Shown here one piece after another: positions 8,747 through 16,913 of a stretch of 64,000 nucleotides of DNA (within the stretch, counting starts at the first letter, position 1; each line of letters starts with the position of its first letter). Source of the stretch: Pseudomonas syringae pv. cilantro (GTDB taxonomy: Bacteria > Pseudomonadota > Gammaproteobacteria > Pseudomonadales > Pseudomonadaceae); contig NZ_LGLN01000074.1 of NCBI RefSeq assembly GCF_001293775.1, positions 67,611 to 131,610 on the forward strand, given 5' to 3'. The position numbers and the translations under genes are program-made. Below the pieces are notes generated by a model. It searched no databases. It saw only the letters and a program-made list of their open reading frames with translations, and was not told the DNA's origin.

Positions 8747-11329
8747 TCAGGTTGTGGAACGGGAAGGGCGGTTTGCTATTGCAGAGAGGATTGCCATGAC
8801 CACTGCCGCCAGGTAAGGGAGCGATTGGGCGAACAGCATTGCAATCCAGAAACCCAGATCCATGCCGATGTCTTCTTTCCTGATAAACAAAAAAGTGATT
8901 GTTCCCCACAAAATCAGCACCATGCACACGTCTTCTCTGGCCTCCAGCATGGCTTGCCCGAAACTGTTGCCGGATGTCTGCTTGGGGGTGCGGAAGAAGG
9001 GCAGTTGTGATGTGAATATGCCTGACAATACGGCCTTGCCTATAGTCGGATAAAGCGCCATGCCTGCCAGTATCGCGGCCAGCGCTTCTTTGATATCTGT
9101 GCTGATCAGTCGTTGATAAAGGGCAAGTACTTTGACGACTCGTAGCGCCAGCAGCAGTAGCAAGGAAAATGGATAGACCCACGCGACAGGTGCTGAGATG
9201 TCGGGTCGAAGGACCATTATCACGGACCAGAAAAGCATTGTCAGCGTCAGCAAGTAATTCAAGCCTTCTGCCGCCCAAGGCATCCATCCGGCCAGGAAGT
9301 GATAACGTTGTATTGCGTGCAGGTGAGGGCTCTTTCCTCTGATGAGACTTCCCGCATGTTGCTTGACGATCTGCATTGCGCCGTAGGCCCAGCGATACCG
9401 TTGTTTCTTGAAATGCGTGAAGGTATCTGGAATTAGTCCTTTGCCATAGCTGGAAGCGTTGTAGCCGGTGGAAAATCCATGTTCCAGCATTCGCAGACCG
9501 AGTTCCGCATCTTCACATATACACCATTGCGCCCAGCCCAGTTGCTGTAACGCAGATTTTCGAATCAGGGTCATTGTCCCGTGCTGGATGATGGCGTCCT
9601 GATTATTTCGGACGACCATCCCAATGTTGAAAAAACCTCGGTACTCCGCGTTGCAGCAACGCTTGAACAGGCTGTCATCACCATCACGGTAGTCCTGCGG
9701 TACTTGAATGACTGCAATATCGGGGTTCTCGAAATGCGGCACCATGTGCTTTAGCCAGAGCGGGTGGACACAATAGTCGGCGTCGATAACTGCCACGATG
9801 TCGGTCAGTTCAGACGTATATTCCAGCAGGTAGTTAAGCGCGCCAGCCTTGAATCCTTCCAACGAGTCGACATGAAAGAATCGAAAGCGCGGACCCAGTT
9901 GCTGACAGTGCTGTTCAATTGGCTTCCAGGTCTCCGGGTCTTGGGTATTATTGTCGATGATCAAAACTTCGAGATCTGGGTACTTGAGGGCGTTCAATGA
10001 ATCGAGCGTCTGTTTCACCATTTCTGGAGGTTCGTTGTAGCAAGGCACATGTACAGAAACTCTGGGCGAAAAATCGGTTTGAGTGCGCTTGGGAGGAAAG
10101 GATCTCGGCTTCTCAGGCCCCCAGCAGGCTTCCAGAAACTCATGCACTTCCGTACCCGCCCCGACCATCAGGCTGGCTGCCCAGAACAGAGCGACAGGCA
10201 GAGCGACCCATTCGGAAAGAGGCTGCGCGTAGTGCATGCCGATCGCCACCAGCACACTATAGGCCACAGCTAACATCAACAGTCCTGTTACCCAGGATGT
10301 TGGTCGCAAGACTTCAAGGATCTTCGGGATTTTCGACTGCCAACTGACGTGTCTTTTGATAGGTCCACGCACCTGCAGTTTCAGAGTGCGTTGTGCATCG
10401 AAAATACCCCAGTGGGGACCTTGTAAACCCTCATCGGTCTTCCAGGGTTGATCAAAGGCTTCCAGCACAAAATAGTCATGGCCATGCTGCTCAAGCAGTG
10501 ATAACTGAGTGCGCAGGTAGATTGACTGCTCTGCCAGATACTTATCCAGACGCTTTCTGTAGTTGCCGTTGCTGGGCCAGCCAATCTCACTAAGTATCAG
10601 AGGTTTGTCTGGGAACATGTGTTTCAGTTCGCTGGCTCTAGCGATTACCGCAGCGCTCGCGTCTGTCGCGGATATGCCTTCCCAAAAAGGCAATACATGC
10701 GCGGCGATGAAGTCAGTCTGTTCCGCCAATTCTGGTGTTTCGCACCAGATGTGCCATATCTCCGATGTCGAGACAGGTACGGTGACGTCACCTCGCGCGG
10801 TGCGCAGATAGTCGATCAGTTGATCGACACTGGCATCGTTGCGATAAAGTACTTCGTTGCCGATAATCAGGCGGCAAACACTGGAGAACCGACGGGTGAG
10901 GTCTATGCCCGCCATGAGTTCCTGATTATTGTGTTTTACATCCTGGTTTATCCAGACGCCGAGCGTGACACTCATGCCCAGTTCTTCGGCGATCTCCGGA
11001 ATGCAGCTCAGGGTGTCTTCGACTGAATAGGTTCTTATATGTCGAGTCAGCGCGCGAATGAGTAGCAGGTCCTCTCTGATTTGCTCACGGGTTGGAAAAA
11101 TTCGCGTGTGAGGACTTTGCTTTGAGCGAAAAGGCGCGTAGGTGATGCCCGATATGGTTTCAGGCCAGTCGGGCAGTTCGTCGGCTCTGTCGGCTGTGTA
11201 GTTGAGAGATTTCGCTGGACATGCCAGGTCCTTCGGTATGTTTTCATCCATGTTTGAAATGTGCTCCATGCTGCTGGACGTGGTGCCGCGACTCCCTGTC
11301 GCGCTTTTAACCTTAGCGGCTATGGGCAT
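8747..11329 (-). CDS. ndvB: GH17-GT2 fusion: beta-glucan synthase, NdvB-like
   Basis: 860 residues. Residues 60-315 form a glycoside hydrolase family 17-like domain: GITYAPF at 61, acid/base-type E159 in IIGNEVL and nucleophile-type E248 in SEIGWPS. Two membrane helices (about 345-395) lead to a processive GT2 domain: HVPCYNEP at 427, D516-A-D518, C605-E-D607 and Q643-x-x-R646-W647. Several helices follow (about 670-850). Length, domain order and the dapE neighbour match Pseudomonas aeruginosa NdvB, which makes cyclic beta-1,3-glucans tied to biofilm antibiotic tolerance. No helix precedes the GH17 part, so its side of the membrane is unclear. By eye it is richer in AT than its neighbours. 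The start is uncertain: ATGs at 11269 and 11251 are also possible. Confidence 0.85.
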   Translation of the reverse strand: MPIAAKVKSATGSRGTTSSSMEHISNMDENIPKDLACPAKSLNYTADRADELPDWPETISGITYAPFRSKQSPHTRIFPTREQIREDLLLIRALTRHIRTYSVEDTLSCIPEIAEELGMSVTLGVWINQDVKHNNQELMAGIDLTRRFSSVCRLIIGNEVLYRNDASVDQLIDYLRTARGDVTVPVSTSEIWHIWCETPELAEQTDFIAAHVLPFWEGISATDASAAVIARASELKHMFPDKPLILSEIGWPSNGNYRKRLDKYLAEQSIYLRTQLSLLEQHGHDYFVLEAFDQPWKTDEGLQGPHWGIFDAQRTLKLQVRGPIKRHVSWQSKIPKILEVLRPTSWVTGLLMLAVAYSVLVAIGMHYAQPLSEWVALPVALFWAASLMVGAGTEVHEFLEACWGPEKPRSFPPKRTQTDFSPRVSVHVPCYNEPPEMVKQTLDSLNALKYPDLEVLIIDNNTQDPETWKPIEQHCQQLGPRFRFFHVDSLEGFKAGALNYLLEYTSELTDIVAVIDADYCVHPLWLKHMVPHFENPDIAVIQVPQDYRDGDDSLFKRCCNAEYRGFFNIGMVVRNNQDAIIQHGTMTLIRKSALQQLGWAQWCICEDAELGLRMLEHGFSTGYNASSYGKGLIPDTFTHFKKQRYRWAYGAMQIVKQHAGSLIRGKSPHLHAIQRYHFLAGWMPWAAEGLNYLLTLTMLFWSVIMVLRPDISAPVAWVYPFSLLLLLALRVVKVLALYQRLISTDIKEALAAILAGMALYPTIGKAVLSGIFTSQLPFFRTPKQTSGNSFGQAMLEAREDVCMVLILWGTITFLFIRKEDIGMDLGFWIAMLFAQSLPYLAAVVMAILSAIANRPSRSTT

Positions 11330-11445
11330 GGAGGTTTTCAGTCGTTAGAATTTTTTCTGCAGGTTTTCTACAAAACATACTGGGTTCAAGTCACTACTGA
11401 ACATCGCTTGGGGACAAGCCGCGTGTCCTAACCCCGACAAACCTC

Positions 11446-11451
11446 TATAAT
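11446..11451 (+). promoter_or_regulatory. Probable -10 element of tcdA
   Basis: A perfect TATAAT lies 26 nt before the tcdA ATG, in the space between it and the divergent glucan synthase gene. The expected -35 position holds only a weak GTGTCC. Confidence 0.5.
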
Positions 11452-11477
11452 GCGCGCCGGTTTTCGGGGTATTGATC

Positions 11478-12308
11478 ATGAGCACAGACGATCCACGTTT
11501 CGCAGGCATCGCCCGTTTGTATGGCGTCGAGGGGCTGGCGCGCCTGCGTGCGGCTCATGTGGCGATAGTCGGTATTGGCGGTGTGGGTTCCTGGGCGGCA
11601 GAAGCCATGGCGCGCAGTGGCGTGGGTGAGATTTCGCTGTTCGACATGGACGACGTCTGTGTCAGTAACAGCAATCGCCAGCTACACGCTCTGGACAGCA
11701 CCGTCGGGCGGCCCAAGGTCGAAGTGATGGCCGAGCGCATCCGGGCGATCAACCCCGACTGCGTGGTGCACGCGGTGGCGGATTTCGTGACCCGCGACAC
11801 CATGGCCGAGTGCATCACTGCGGACATGGACTTCGTGATCGACTGCATCGACAGCGTCAACGCCAAGGCCGCGCTGATCTCCTGGTGCAAGCGCCGCAAG
11901 ATCCAGATGGTCACCACCGGTGGGGCAGGCGGGCAGATAGATCCGACCCTGATTCAGATCGCCGACCTGAATCGTACCTTTAACGACCCCTTGGCTTCCA
12001 AGGTGCGTTCGACTCTGCGTCGCGACTACGGTTTTTCACGCACCCCGAACCGCCACTACAGCGTGCCCTGTGTCTTTTCCACCGAGCAACTGCGCTATCC
12101 GAAGCCGGATGGCAGCATCTGTCTGGAAAAGAAGTTCGTCGGTGAGGGCGTCAAGCTGGACTGTGCCGGCGGGTTTGGCGCGGTGATGATGGTGACTGCC
12201 ACGTTCGGTATGGTCGCCGCCACGCGCGCCGTGGACAAGCTGGTCGCCGGCACGCGGCGGCCGTCCGAGCGGGTCAAGCCTCTGGCTGCGGCAGCCAATC
12301 ATGCCTGA
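11478..12308 (+). CDS. tcdA: tRNA threonylcarbamoyladenosine dehydratase TcdA
   Basis: 276 residues. An E1-like adenylating enzyme that converts t6A37 in tRNA to its cyclic form ct6A with ATP; it is cytoplasmic. The Rossmann nucleotide loop is VGIGGVGSWAAEAMARSG (about 31-48), followed by DMDDVCVSNSNRQ. TTGGAGGQIDPT and CVFSTEQ are further family blocks. TcdA works with the CsdA/CsdE sulfur system in E. coli, and a SufE/SufS-type pair lies directly convergent to it here, the two stop ends overlapping by 10 nt, which supports the assignment. The start is the ATG at 11478, not the TTG two codons earlier. Confidence 0.93.
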   Translation: MSTDDPRFAGIARLYGVEGLARLRAAHVAIVGIGGVGSWAAEAMARSGVGEISLFDMDDVCVSNSNRQLHALDSTVGRPKVEVMAERIRAINPDCVVHAVADFVTRDTMAECITADMDFVIDCIDSVNAKAALISWCKRRKIQMVTTGGAGGQIDPTLIQIADLNRTFNDPLASKVRSTLRRDYGFSRTPNRHYSVPCVFSTEQLRYPKPDGSICLEKKFVGEGVKLDCAGGFGAVMMVTATFGMVAATRAVDKLVAGTRRPSERVKPLAAAANHA

Positions 12309-12706
12309 GTCAGTTCGCGCATTCTCTGCAGTACGGCATTCAGGCCGTTGCTGCGCGACGGTGAAAGCTGGCGGCTCAGCCCCAGTTGAGTGAACCAGTC
12401 AGGCAAATCCACGCGTTGCAGTTCGTCGGCGGACAGCCCATTGACGCGCGCGAGCAATAGCGCAACCAGCCCGCGAATCAACCGCGCGTCGCTGCTGGCA
12501 CGGAACTGCCAGCCTGCAGCGCTGATTTCGCCGGTCAGCCAGACGTTGCTTTCACAGCCATGGACCAGGTGGTCATCCGATTTATCGTGATCGTCCAGCG
12601 GTGGCAGACGATCACCCCACTGCATGAGCAGGCGTGCGCGCTGTTCCCAGCTCTGCGGTTGCCCGAAGGTTTCCAGTGCAACGAGCGCCTGTGCGGGAAT
12701 AGTCAT
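12299..12706 (-). CDS. SufE/CsdE-family sulfur acceptor protein
   Basis: 135 residues. It accepts persulfide sulfur from a cysteine desulfurase and passes it on for Fe-S or tRNA modification. The active Cys51 sits in the diagnostic HGCESNVW loop; the closing region RSNGLNAVLQRM is also typical. Its ATG overlaps the stop of the upstream desulfurase gene by 4 nt (ATGA), so the pair is coupled. The 3' end overlaps tcdA on the opposite strand by 10 nt. Given the tcdA neighbour a CsdE role is as likely as SufE; I leave the symbol open. Confidence 0.9.
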   Translation of the reverse strand: MTIPAQALVALETFGQPQSWEQRARLLMQWGDRLPPLDDHDKSDDHLVHGCESNVWLTGEISAAGWQFRASSDARLIRGLVALLLARVNGLSADELQRVDLPDWFTQLGLSRQLSPSRSNGLNAVLQRMRELTQA

Positions 12707-13908
12707 CGAAGCAGCTCCAGCGCCTGATCCAGTGCGCTGAAAAAAGCCAGCAGGTCATCCGAGTCGTTGTACAGCGCCAGCGATACCCGCACCGCGCCGG
12801 GCAAGCCGAGGGTCTTGAACAGCGGCATCGCGCAATGATGACCGGCCCGTACGGCAATGCCTTGTTCAGTCAGCAGATGCGCCAGATCGGCATTGTGAAC
12901 CCCGTCAACCACGAAGCTGACCAGCGCCAGATCCGGGTCGCCGAGCACTTGAATGCCATCACGCTGTTGCAGGCCTTCCAGCAGCCGGCGATGCAGGTTC
13001 GCTTCGTGCTCCGCGACGGCGTGGTGATCGAGGTTACTCAGGTAATCGAGCGTGGCGCCCAGGCCGATCACACTGGCGATGGGCGGCGTGCCGGCCTCGA
13101 AGCCCAGTGGTGCAGGTCGAAACGTCGCTTGCTGGTAGTCGGCCGTCAGCACCATCTCGCCGCCATACTGCCAGTGCGCCAGGCTCGGCAGCGCTTCATG
13201 GCGGCCATACAGCACGCCTAGTCCCTCAGGTCCGTAAAGCTTGTGACTGGAAAATACATAGAAGTCGCAGCCAAGGACCTGCACATCGTGGCGACCATGC
13301 ACCACGCCTTGTGAGCCATCCACTACGGTCAGCGCGCCATGCGTCCTGGCCAGTGCAATCAGGCGGGCCAGCGGTTGCCAGGTGCCGAGCACGTTGGACA
13401 GCTGACTGACTGCCAGCAGACGTGTGCGCGGTCCGATCAGGCTGGCGGCGGCATCGGTGTCGATGACGCCATTGATGTCGATCGGCAGGATCACCAGTTT
13501 CAGGTTGCGACGTTGCGCCAGTTGCTGCCACGGCAGCAGGTTGGCGTGATGTTCCAGCGCGCTGATGACGATCTCGTCGCCCGCAACGAACGCATGCTCC
13601 AGCCCGTAAGCAAGCAGGTTGAGGGCTGAGGTCGCGCCGTGGGTGAAAATGAGTTGCCCGCTGTCACCGGCATTGAGCCAATGCGCCGCCTTGAGGCGAC
13701 TGTCTTCGAACGCCTGGGTGGCATGGGCGCCGGGCAGATGCTGCGCGCGATGCACGTTGGCTGCACCGTTGGCGTAATAGTGGCTCAGGGCATCGATCAA
13801 TGCCTGCGGCTTTTGCGTGGTGGCGGCGTTGTCCAGATAGGTCTGGCCTTGCCGTTGCAGGGCGGCGATGGCTGGAAAGTCAGCACGCCAGAGAGAGGTG
13901 AGGGGCAT
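12703..13908 (-). CDS. Cysteine desulfurase, SufS/CsdA class (group II)
   Basis: 401 residues from the ATG at 13908; an in-frame extension to 13962 overlaps the dapD terminator and is rejected. This PLP enzyme converts cysteine to alanine and forms a protein persulfide. The PLP lysine is K223 (FSSHKLYGPEG), the H90-G-A-T-S cofactor loop lies at 90-94, and the catalytic cysteine is C359 in RAGHHCAMP, the short-loop arrangement of group II enzymes. It forms a two-gene unit with the SufE-like gene. No sufBCD genes are near, which argues for a Csd-type rather than a complete Suf role. Confidence 0.92.
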   Translation of the reverse strand: MPLTSLWRADFPAIAALQRQGQTYLDNAATTQKPQALIDALSHYYANGAANVHRAQHLPGAHATQAFEDSRLKAAHWLNAGDSGQLIFTHGATSALNLLAYGLEHAFVAGDEIVISALEHHANLLPWQQLAQRRNLKLVILPIDINGVIDTDAAASLIGPRTRLLAVSQLSNVLGTWQPLARLIALARTHGALTVVDGSQGVVHGRHDVQVLGCDFYVFSSHKLYGPEGLGVLYGRHEALPSLAHWQYGGEMVLTADYQQATFRPAPLGFEAGTPPIASVIGLGATLDYLSNLDHHAVAEHEANLHRRLLEGLQQRDGIQVLGDPDLALVSFVVDGVHNADLAHLLTEQGIAVRAGHHCAMPLFKTLGLPGAVRVSLALYNDSDDLLAFFSALDQALELLR

Positions 13909-13928
13909 TGTTCGTCCGGCTCGTGGAA

Positions 13929-13960
13929 GCGGATTCAAAGCCGCAAGACTTTGAATCCGC
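13929..13960 (-). terminator. Hairpin terminator downstream of dapD
   Basis: GCGGATTCAAAG (13929-13940) and CTTTGAATCCGC (13949-13960) are perfect 12-bp inverted repeats with an 8-nt loop, starting 8 nt past the dapD stop. There is no strong T-run on the minus strand. Confidence 0.7.
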
Positions 13961-13968
13961 ACACAGCA

Positions 13969-15003
13969 TCAGTTATGAGCGTGCAGTGCTTCGTTCAGCT
14001 CGACGGCCGACTTGTGGGTCTTGCATTCCACAGCGCCGGTCTGCGAGTTGCGACGGAACAACAGATCGTTCTGGCCTGCCAGCTCGCGGGCCTTGACGAT
14101 CTTCACCAGCTCGTTGTTTTCATCGAGCAGCGCAACCTTGGTGCCGGCGGTGACATAAAGACCCGATTCCACGGTATTACGATCGCCCAGCGGAATGCCG
14201 ATCCCGGCGTTGGCACCGATCAGGCAGCCTTCGCCGACCTTGATGATGATGTTGCCGCCACCGGACAGTGTGCCCATGGTCGAGCAGCCGCCGCCCAGAT
14301 CAGAGCCCTTGCCGACGAATACGCCTGCCGAAACACGACCTTCGATCATGCCCGGGCCTTCAGTGCCGCCGTTGAAGTTGACGAAGCCTTCGTGCATCAC
14401 GGTGGTGCCCTCACCGATATAGGCACCCAGACGCACGCGCGCGCTATCGGCAATACGCACGCCGCTCGGCACGACGTAGTCGGTCATTTTCGGGAATTTA
14501 TCAACCGAGAACACTTCCAGCAGCTCGCCCTTGAGGCGCGCTTCGAGTTGGCGTTCGGCCAGCTCACCCAGGTCGACTGCGCCCTGACTGGTCCAGGCGA
14601 CGTTTGGCAGCAGCGGAAAAATGCCGGCCAGGTTCAGGCCGTGCGGCTTGACCAGCCGATGCGACAGCAAATGCAGCTTGAGGTAGGCCTCGGGCGTCGA
14701 CGTCAGTGTGCTGTCTTCAGCCAGCAGGGTGGCGACCAGCGGTTTCTGGCTTTCCGCCAGGCGTGTCAGCAGGGCGGCTTGAGTGCTGTCGACCGGCTTG
14801 ACGGCCTCGGCCAGCTTGTACGCCATGTCTACAGTGAAGGTGATTGCCTTGTTGCCATCGGTATAGCCCAGAACCGGTGCGATCGCGGCGACCAGTGCAG
14901 GCGATGGATTGATCAGTGGCTGGGCATAAAACACTTCCAGCCACGCGCCTTGACGATTTTGGGTGCCGACGCCGAAGGCCAGGCTGAACAGGGTAGTGGA
15001 CAT
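13969..15003 (-). CDS. dapD: Tetrahydrodipicolinate N-succinyltransferase DapD
   Basis: 344 residues, the length typical of Pseudomonas (the long DapD type rather than the 274-residue E. coli type). It succinylates tetrahydrodipicolinate with succinyl-CoA, opening the succinylase branch of lysine/DAP synthesis. The left-handed beta-helix is visible as repeated hexapeptide-like turns from about residue 170 to 300 (GAYIGEGTTVMHEGFVN, GRVSAGVFVGKGSDLGGG, IIIKVGEGCLIGANAGIGI). The start is the ATG at 15003, with GAGG 8 nt upstream. An ArsC/YffB-type gene lies 47 nt upstream on the same strand. Confidence 0.96.
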   Translation of the reverse strand: MSTTLFSLAFGVGTQNRQGAWLEVFYAQPLINPSPALVAAIAPVLGYTDGNKAITFTVDMAYKLAEAVKPVDSTQAALLTRLAESQKPLVATLLAEDSTLTSTPEAYLKLHLLSHRLVKPHGLNLAGIFPLLPNVAWTSQGAVDLGELAERQLEARLKGELLEVFSVDKFPKMTDYVVPSGVRIADSARVRLGAYIGEGTTVMHEGFVNFNGGTEGPGMIEGRVSAGVFVGKGSDLGGGCSTMGTLSGGGNIIIKVGEGCLIGANAGIGIPLGDRNTVESGLYVTAGTKVALLDENNELVKIVKARELAGQNDLLFRRNSQTGAVECKTHKSAVELNEALHAHN

Positions 15004-15050
15004 GCAAATACCTCTTAACTTTATCAAGGGGCTTTCAGTAGCGCTCTGGC

Positions 15051-15398
15051 TTACTGTAAAGCCGCTGCATACAGGTCTGGTTTGAACCCGATCAGGGTTT
15101 TATCGCCCAGCTCAAGCACCGGACGCTTGATCATGGACGGCTGCGCAACCATCAGCTCGATGGCCTTTGCCTGATCGAGATCGGCTTTCTGTCCGTCATC
15201 GAGCTTGCGAAAGGTGGTGCCTGCGCGGTTCAGCACCACTTGCCAACCGTGTTCGTCGCACCACTGAGTCAAGTGCTCACGGTCGATACCCAGCGTCTTG
15301 TAATCATGAAACTCGTAGCTCACGGAATGTTCGTCGAGCCAGGTACGAGCCTTTTTCATGGTGTCGCACGCTTTGATGCCAAATAGAGTGTAAGTCAT
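15051..15398 (-). CDS. ArsC/Spx-family (YffB-like) thioredoxin-fold protein
   Basis: 115 residues. The fold begins MTYTLFGIKACDTMKKARTWL; C11 occupies the ArsC active position but without the C-x-x-C of redoxins, and the segment SMIKRPVLELGDKTLIGF is the conserved ArsC/YffB core with cis-proline. YffB-type proteins are small glutathione-dependent thiol reductases of uncertain substrate; true arsenate reductase function is not supported by any ars neighbour. It is likely co-transcribed with dapD, as is common in pseudomonads. Confidence 0.85.
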   Translation of the reverse strand: MTYTLFGIKACDTMKKARTWLDEHSVSYEFHDYKTLGIDREHLTQWCDEHGWQVVLNRAGTTFRKLDDGQKADLDQAKAIELMVAQPSMIKRPVLELGDKTLIGFKPDLYAAALQ

Positions 15399-15631
15399 TG
15401 TTTTAAGCGGGGTGGCTGATCTTGCTCGTGATTCCCCGCGATTTCTCCTCGCAATTCAGCCGCGCATTATGCCACGTCATTTCATGCAGCGCCGCGCCTG
15501 AGTGGATCTGGCGTCCGGCGGTGAATAGATAACTCCTATAACTATCATAAAAAATGTTTCACCCCCGCCATCTTGAGTGAAGCGTCGTGTCGGACAATGA
15601 TGGCGCTCGATTTTCAAAACTGGGTCGCGTT

Positions 15632-15862
15632 ATGTCTGAACAAGATAAGAAGCGTCAGGAAGCGCTTGTCCGGCAACGCTATTACAGGGAACGTCAACGT
15701 GCCGAAGGCTTCAAGCAAAGCACAATCTGGATTCACGCCGAAGCGGAGGCGGACGGCAGGTCGGCTGCTCGCGAAGGCAAGCCGCTGCTGCCCATGCAGT
15801 CCCACGACCCGGTAAGCTGGGCCGTGGGGTGGGTAGCGGAAAAAATGCGCACGCGTCAGTAA
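15632..15862 (+). CDS. Small basic protein with ribbon-helix-helix-like N-terminus and RMF-like C-terminus
   Basis: 76 residues from the ATG at 15632; a GTG at 15587 would add 15 residues, and neither start has a clear ribosome site. I do not recognise it as a named family. The N-terminal part is Arg/Lys/Gln-rich with RYYRERQRAEGFKQSTIWI, like the start of ribbon-helix-helix or MazE-type proteins. The C-terminal part (G..AAR.GKP....DP.SW..GW) resembles ribosome modulation factor motifs. Both comparisons are by eye. An AT-rich stretch precedes it (15528-15555). It converges on the metalloprotease gene with a shared hairpin. Confidence 0.6.
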   Translation: MSEQDKKRQEALVRQRYYRERQRAEGFKQSTIWIHAEAEADGRSAAREGKPLLPMQSHDPVSWAVGWVAEKMRTRQ

Positions 15863-15882
15863 TCAGCTTTCAGCGCGTGCTA

Positions 15883-15914
15883 GCGCCACGCTTCATGGCT
15901 GAAGTGCGTGGCGC
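15883..15914. terminator. Bidirectional hairpin between convergent genes
   Basis: GCGCCACGC (15883-15891) and GCGTGGCGC (15906-15914) form a perfect 9-bp stem, and the loop can pair further (CTTCA with TGAAG). It sits between the stops of the small basic protein and the metalloprotease. No T-run on either side. Confidence 0.65.
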
Positions 15915-15949
15915 GTGAACCGGGCAGCAGACGCTCCCGACCTATAGCT

Positions 15950-16795
15950 TCAGCGTTGTTCGAATTTCGAGTTGGTGCGATTCGGGTAGATGGCACCCAT
16001 CACTTTGATGTCGTTGGGGCTGAGTGTCTTGCCGACATTGATGATTTCAAAGTCGCCCAGGGTCAGGCCATTGGGGATGTCGAAGTGCATGACCGAGTCC
16101 CGGTCATAAGCTGAATAATAGTAATCTGCGGCTTCGTACCGGTCGAGAAAGTTCCGGTTGACCTCGTCGTCGGTCAGCCCGGTCTGTACAAGCAGGGAGC
16201 GCAGAAGCGGCTCGTTCCAGGGAATGTTGGCCTGAGGATGCTGATGCTCGTGAACGGCACCCAGCGCGTGCCCGAATTCATGCAACACGATGCGCGTCAA
16301 CTCTGCGGACGGCTTCAGATCTGCCGTATAAATCTCTTTGATATTGAATTCCATAGTGGACTCATCCTGCCTGGCGAGCAGCGCATCGGTGCCTATTGCG
16401 CTCCAGTTCAGGTGTTCGTTGAAGCCAATACGGATATCGCTGGGACCTTGGGTCACGAACTCGAATTTCAGATTTATGTGCTCAAGCCACTTTTTTGCCG
16501 CCTCGATGATGGGGTCTTTAAGCACGGCCGGAGGGTCTTTCGGAAAGAGAATTTTCAGGGTACGCCCGCGTGCCCAGTATTTGGTGAATGCCACCAGAAT
16601 CCGTGGCTCGCGCGTTGACTCGCCTGTTTCGTAGCCGGTTTCCGACTCGTAGGTGGGGGTGATGGCCGCGTTGGCGGCGTTTTCACGAATGGCAGCGTCA
16701 TAAGACGTCTGCTGATCTGTGACAGTTCGCATGCAGCAGGATGATGGCAGTTTTACATTCTGAACGGATGGAGCAGGCATTTGATTGACCTTCAT
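15950..16795 (-). CDS. Astacin-like zinc metalloprotease without a signal peptide
   Basis: 281 residues. The metzincin zinc motif is H172-E173-F-G-H176-A-L-G179-A-V-H182-E183, the HExxHxxGxxHE form of astacins. The Met-turn is S234-V-M236-H-F, with Phe where astacins have the zinc-proximal Tyr. The end LSPNDIKVMGAIYP resembles the last helix of metzincins. There is no signal peptide; the first acidic residue is D27 and the N-terminus is rich in Ser, Gln and Pro, a pattern seen in type III substrates, but I found no hrp box upstream. AGGAAG lies 9 nt before the ATG. The substrate is unknown. It lies between conserved housekeeping genes and is probably accessory. Confidence 0.85.
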   Translation of the reverse strand: MKVNQMPAPSVQNVKLPSSCCMRTVTDQQTSYDAAIRENAANAAITPTYESETGYETGESTREPRILVAFTKYWARGRTLKILFPKDPPAVLKDPIIEAAKKWLEHINLKFEFVTQGPSDIRIGFNEHLNWSAIGTDALLARQDESTMEFNIKEIYTADLKPSAELTRIVLHEFGHALGAVHEHQHPQANIPWNEPLLRSLLVQTGLTDDEVNRNFLDRYEAADYYYSAYDRDSVMHFDIPNGLTLGDFEIINVGKTLSPNDIKVMGAIYPNRTNSKFEQR

Positions 16796-16886
16796 AGCGA
16801 TTCACTTCCTGTCAGGAAGCCGGAAAAATGAAGGTTCAAGGTAGGTTCAAACGAGGTGTTGCAGGTGGTAACTATTTATTTTATTA

Positions 16887-16913
16887 CCCTGCCGCACATT
16901 GCATGCGACAGGG
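16887..16913 (-). terminator. Hairpin downstream of dapC
   Basis: CCCTGCCGCA and TGCGACAGGG form a 10-bp stem with one mismatch, 16 nt past the dapC stop. On the minus strand the tail is TAATAAAATAA rather than a T-run, so the termination strength is uncertain. Confidence 0.45.

Noticed and set aside
12299..13908. Calling the desulfurase pair part of a full suf operon
   Set aside because: No sufB, sufC or sufD lies near; the pair stands alone beside tcdA.
13639..15018. 459-codon frame spanning dapD and the cysteine desulfurase on the plus strand
   Set aside because: It crosses two well-supported genes and a terminator and shows no domain.
15051..15398. Arsenate reductase function for the ArsC-like gene
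   Set aside because: No ars genes nearby, and the sequence fits the YffB/Spx-like group linked to dapD in pseudomonads.
15950..16795. Reading the metalloprotease as a secreted astacin with a signal peptide
   Set aside because: The N-terminus has no hydrophobic core, and no alternative upstream start in frame supplies one.
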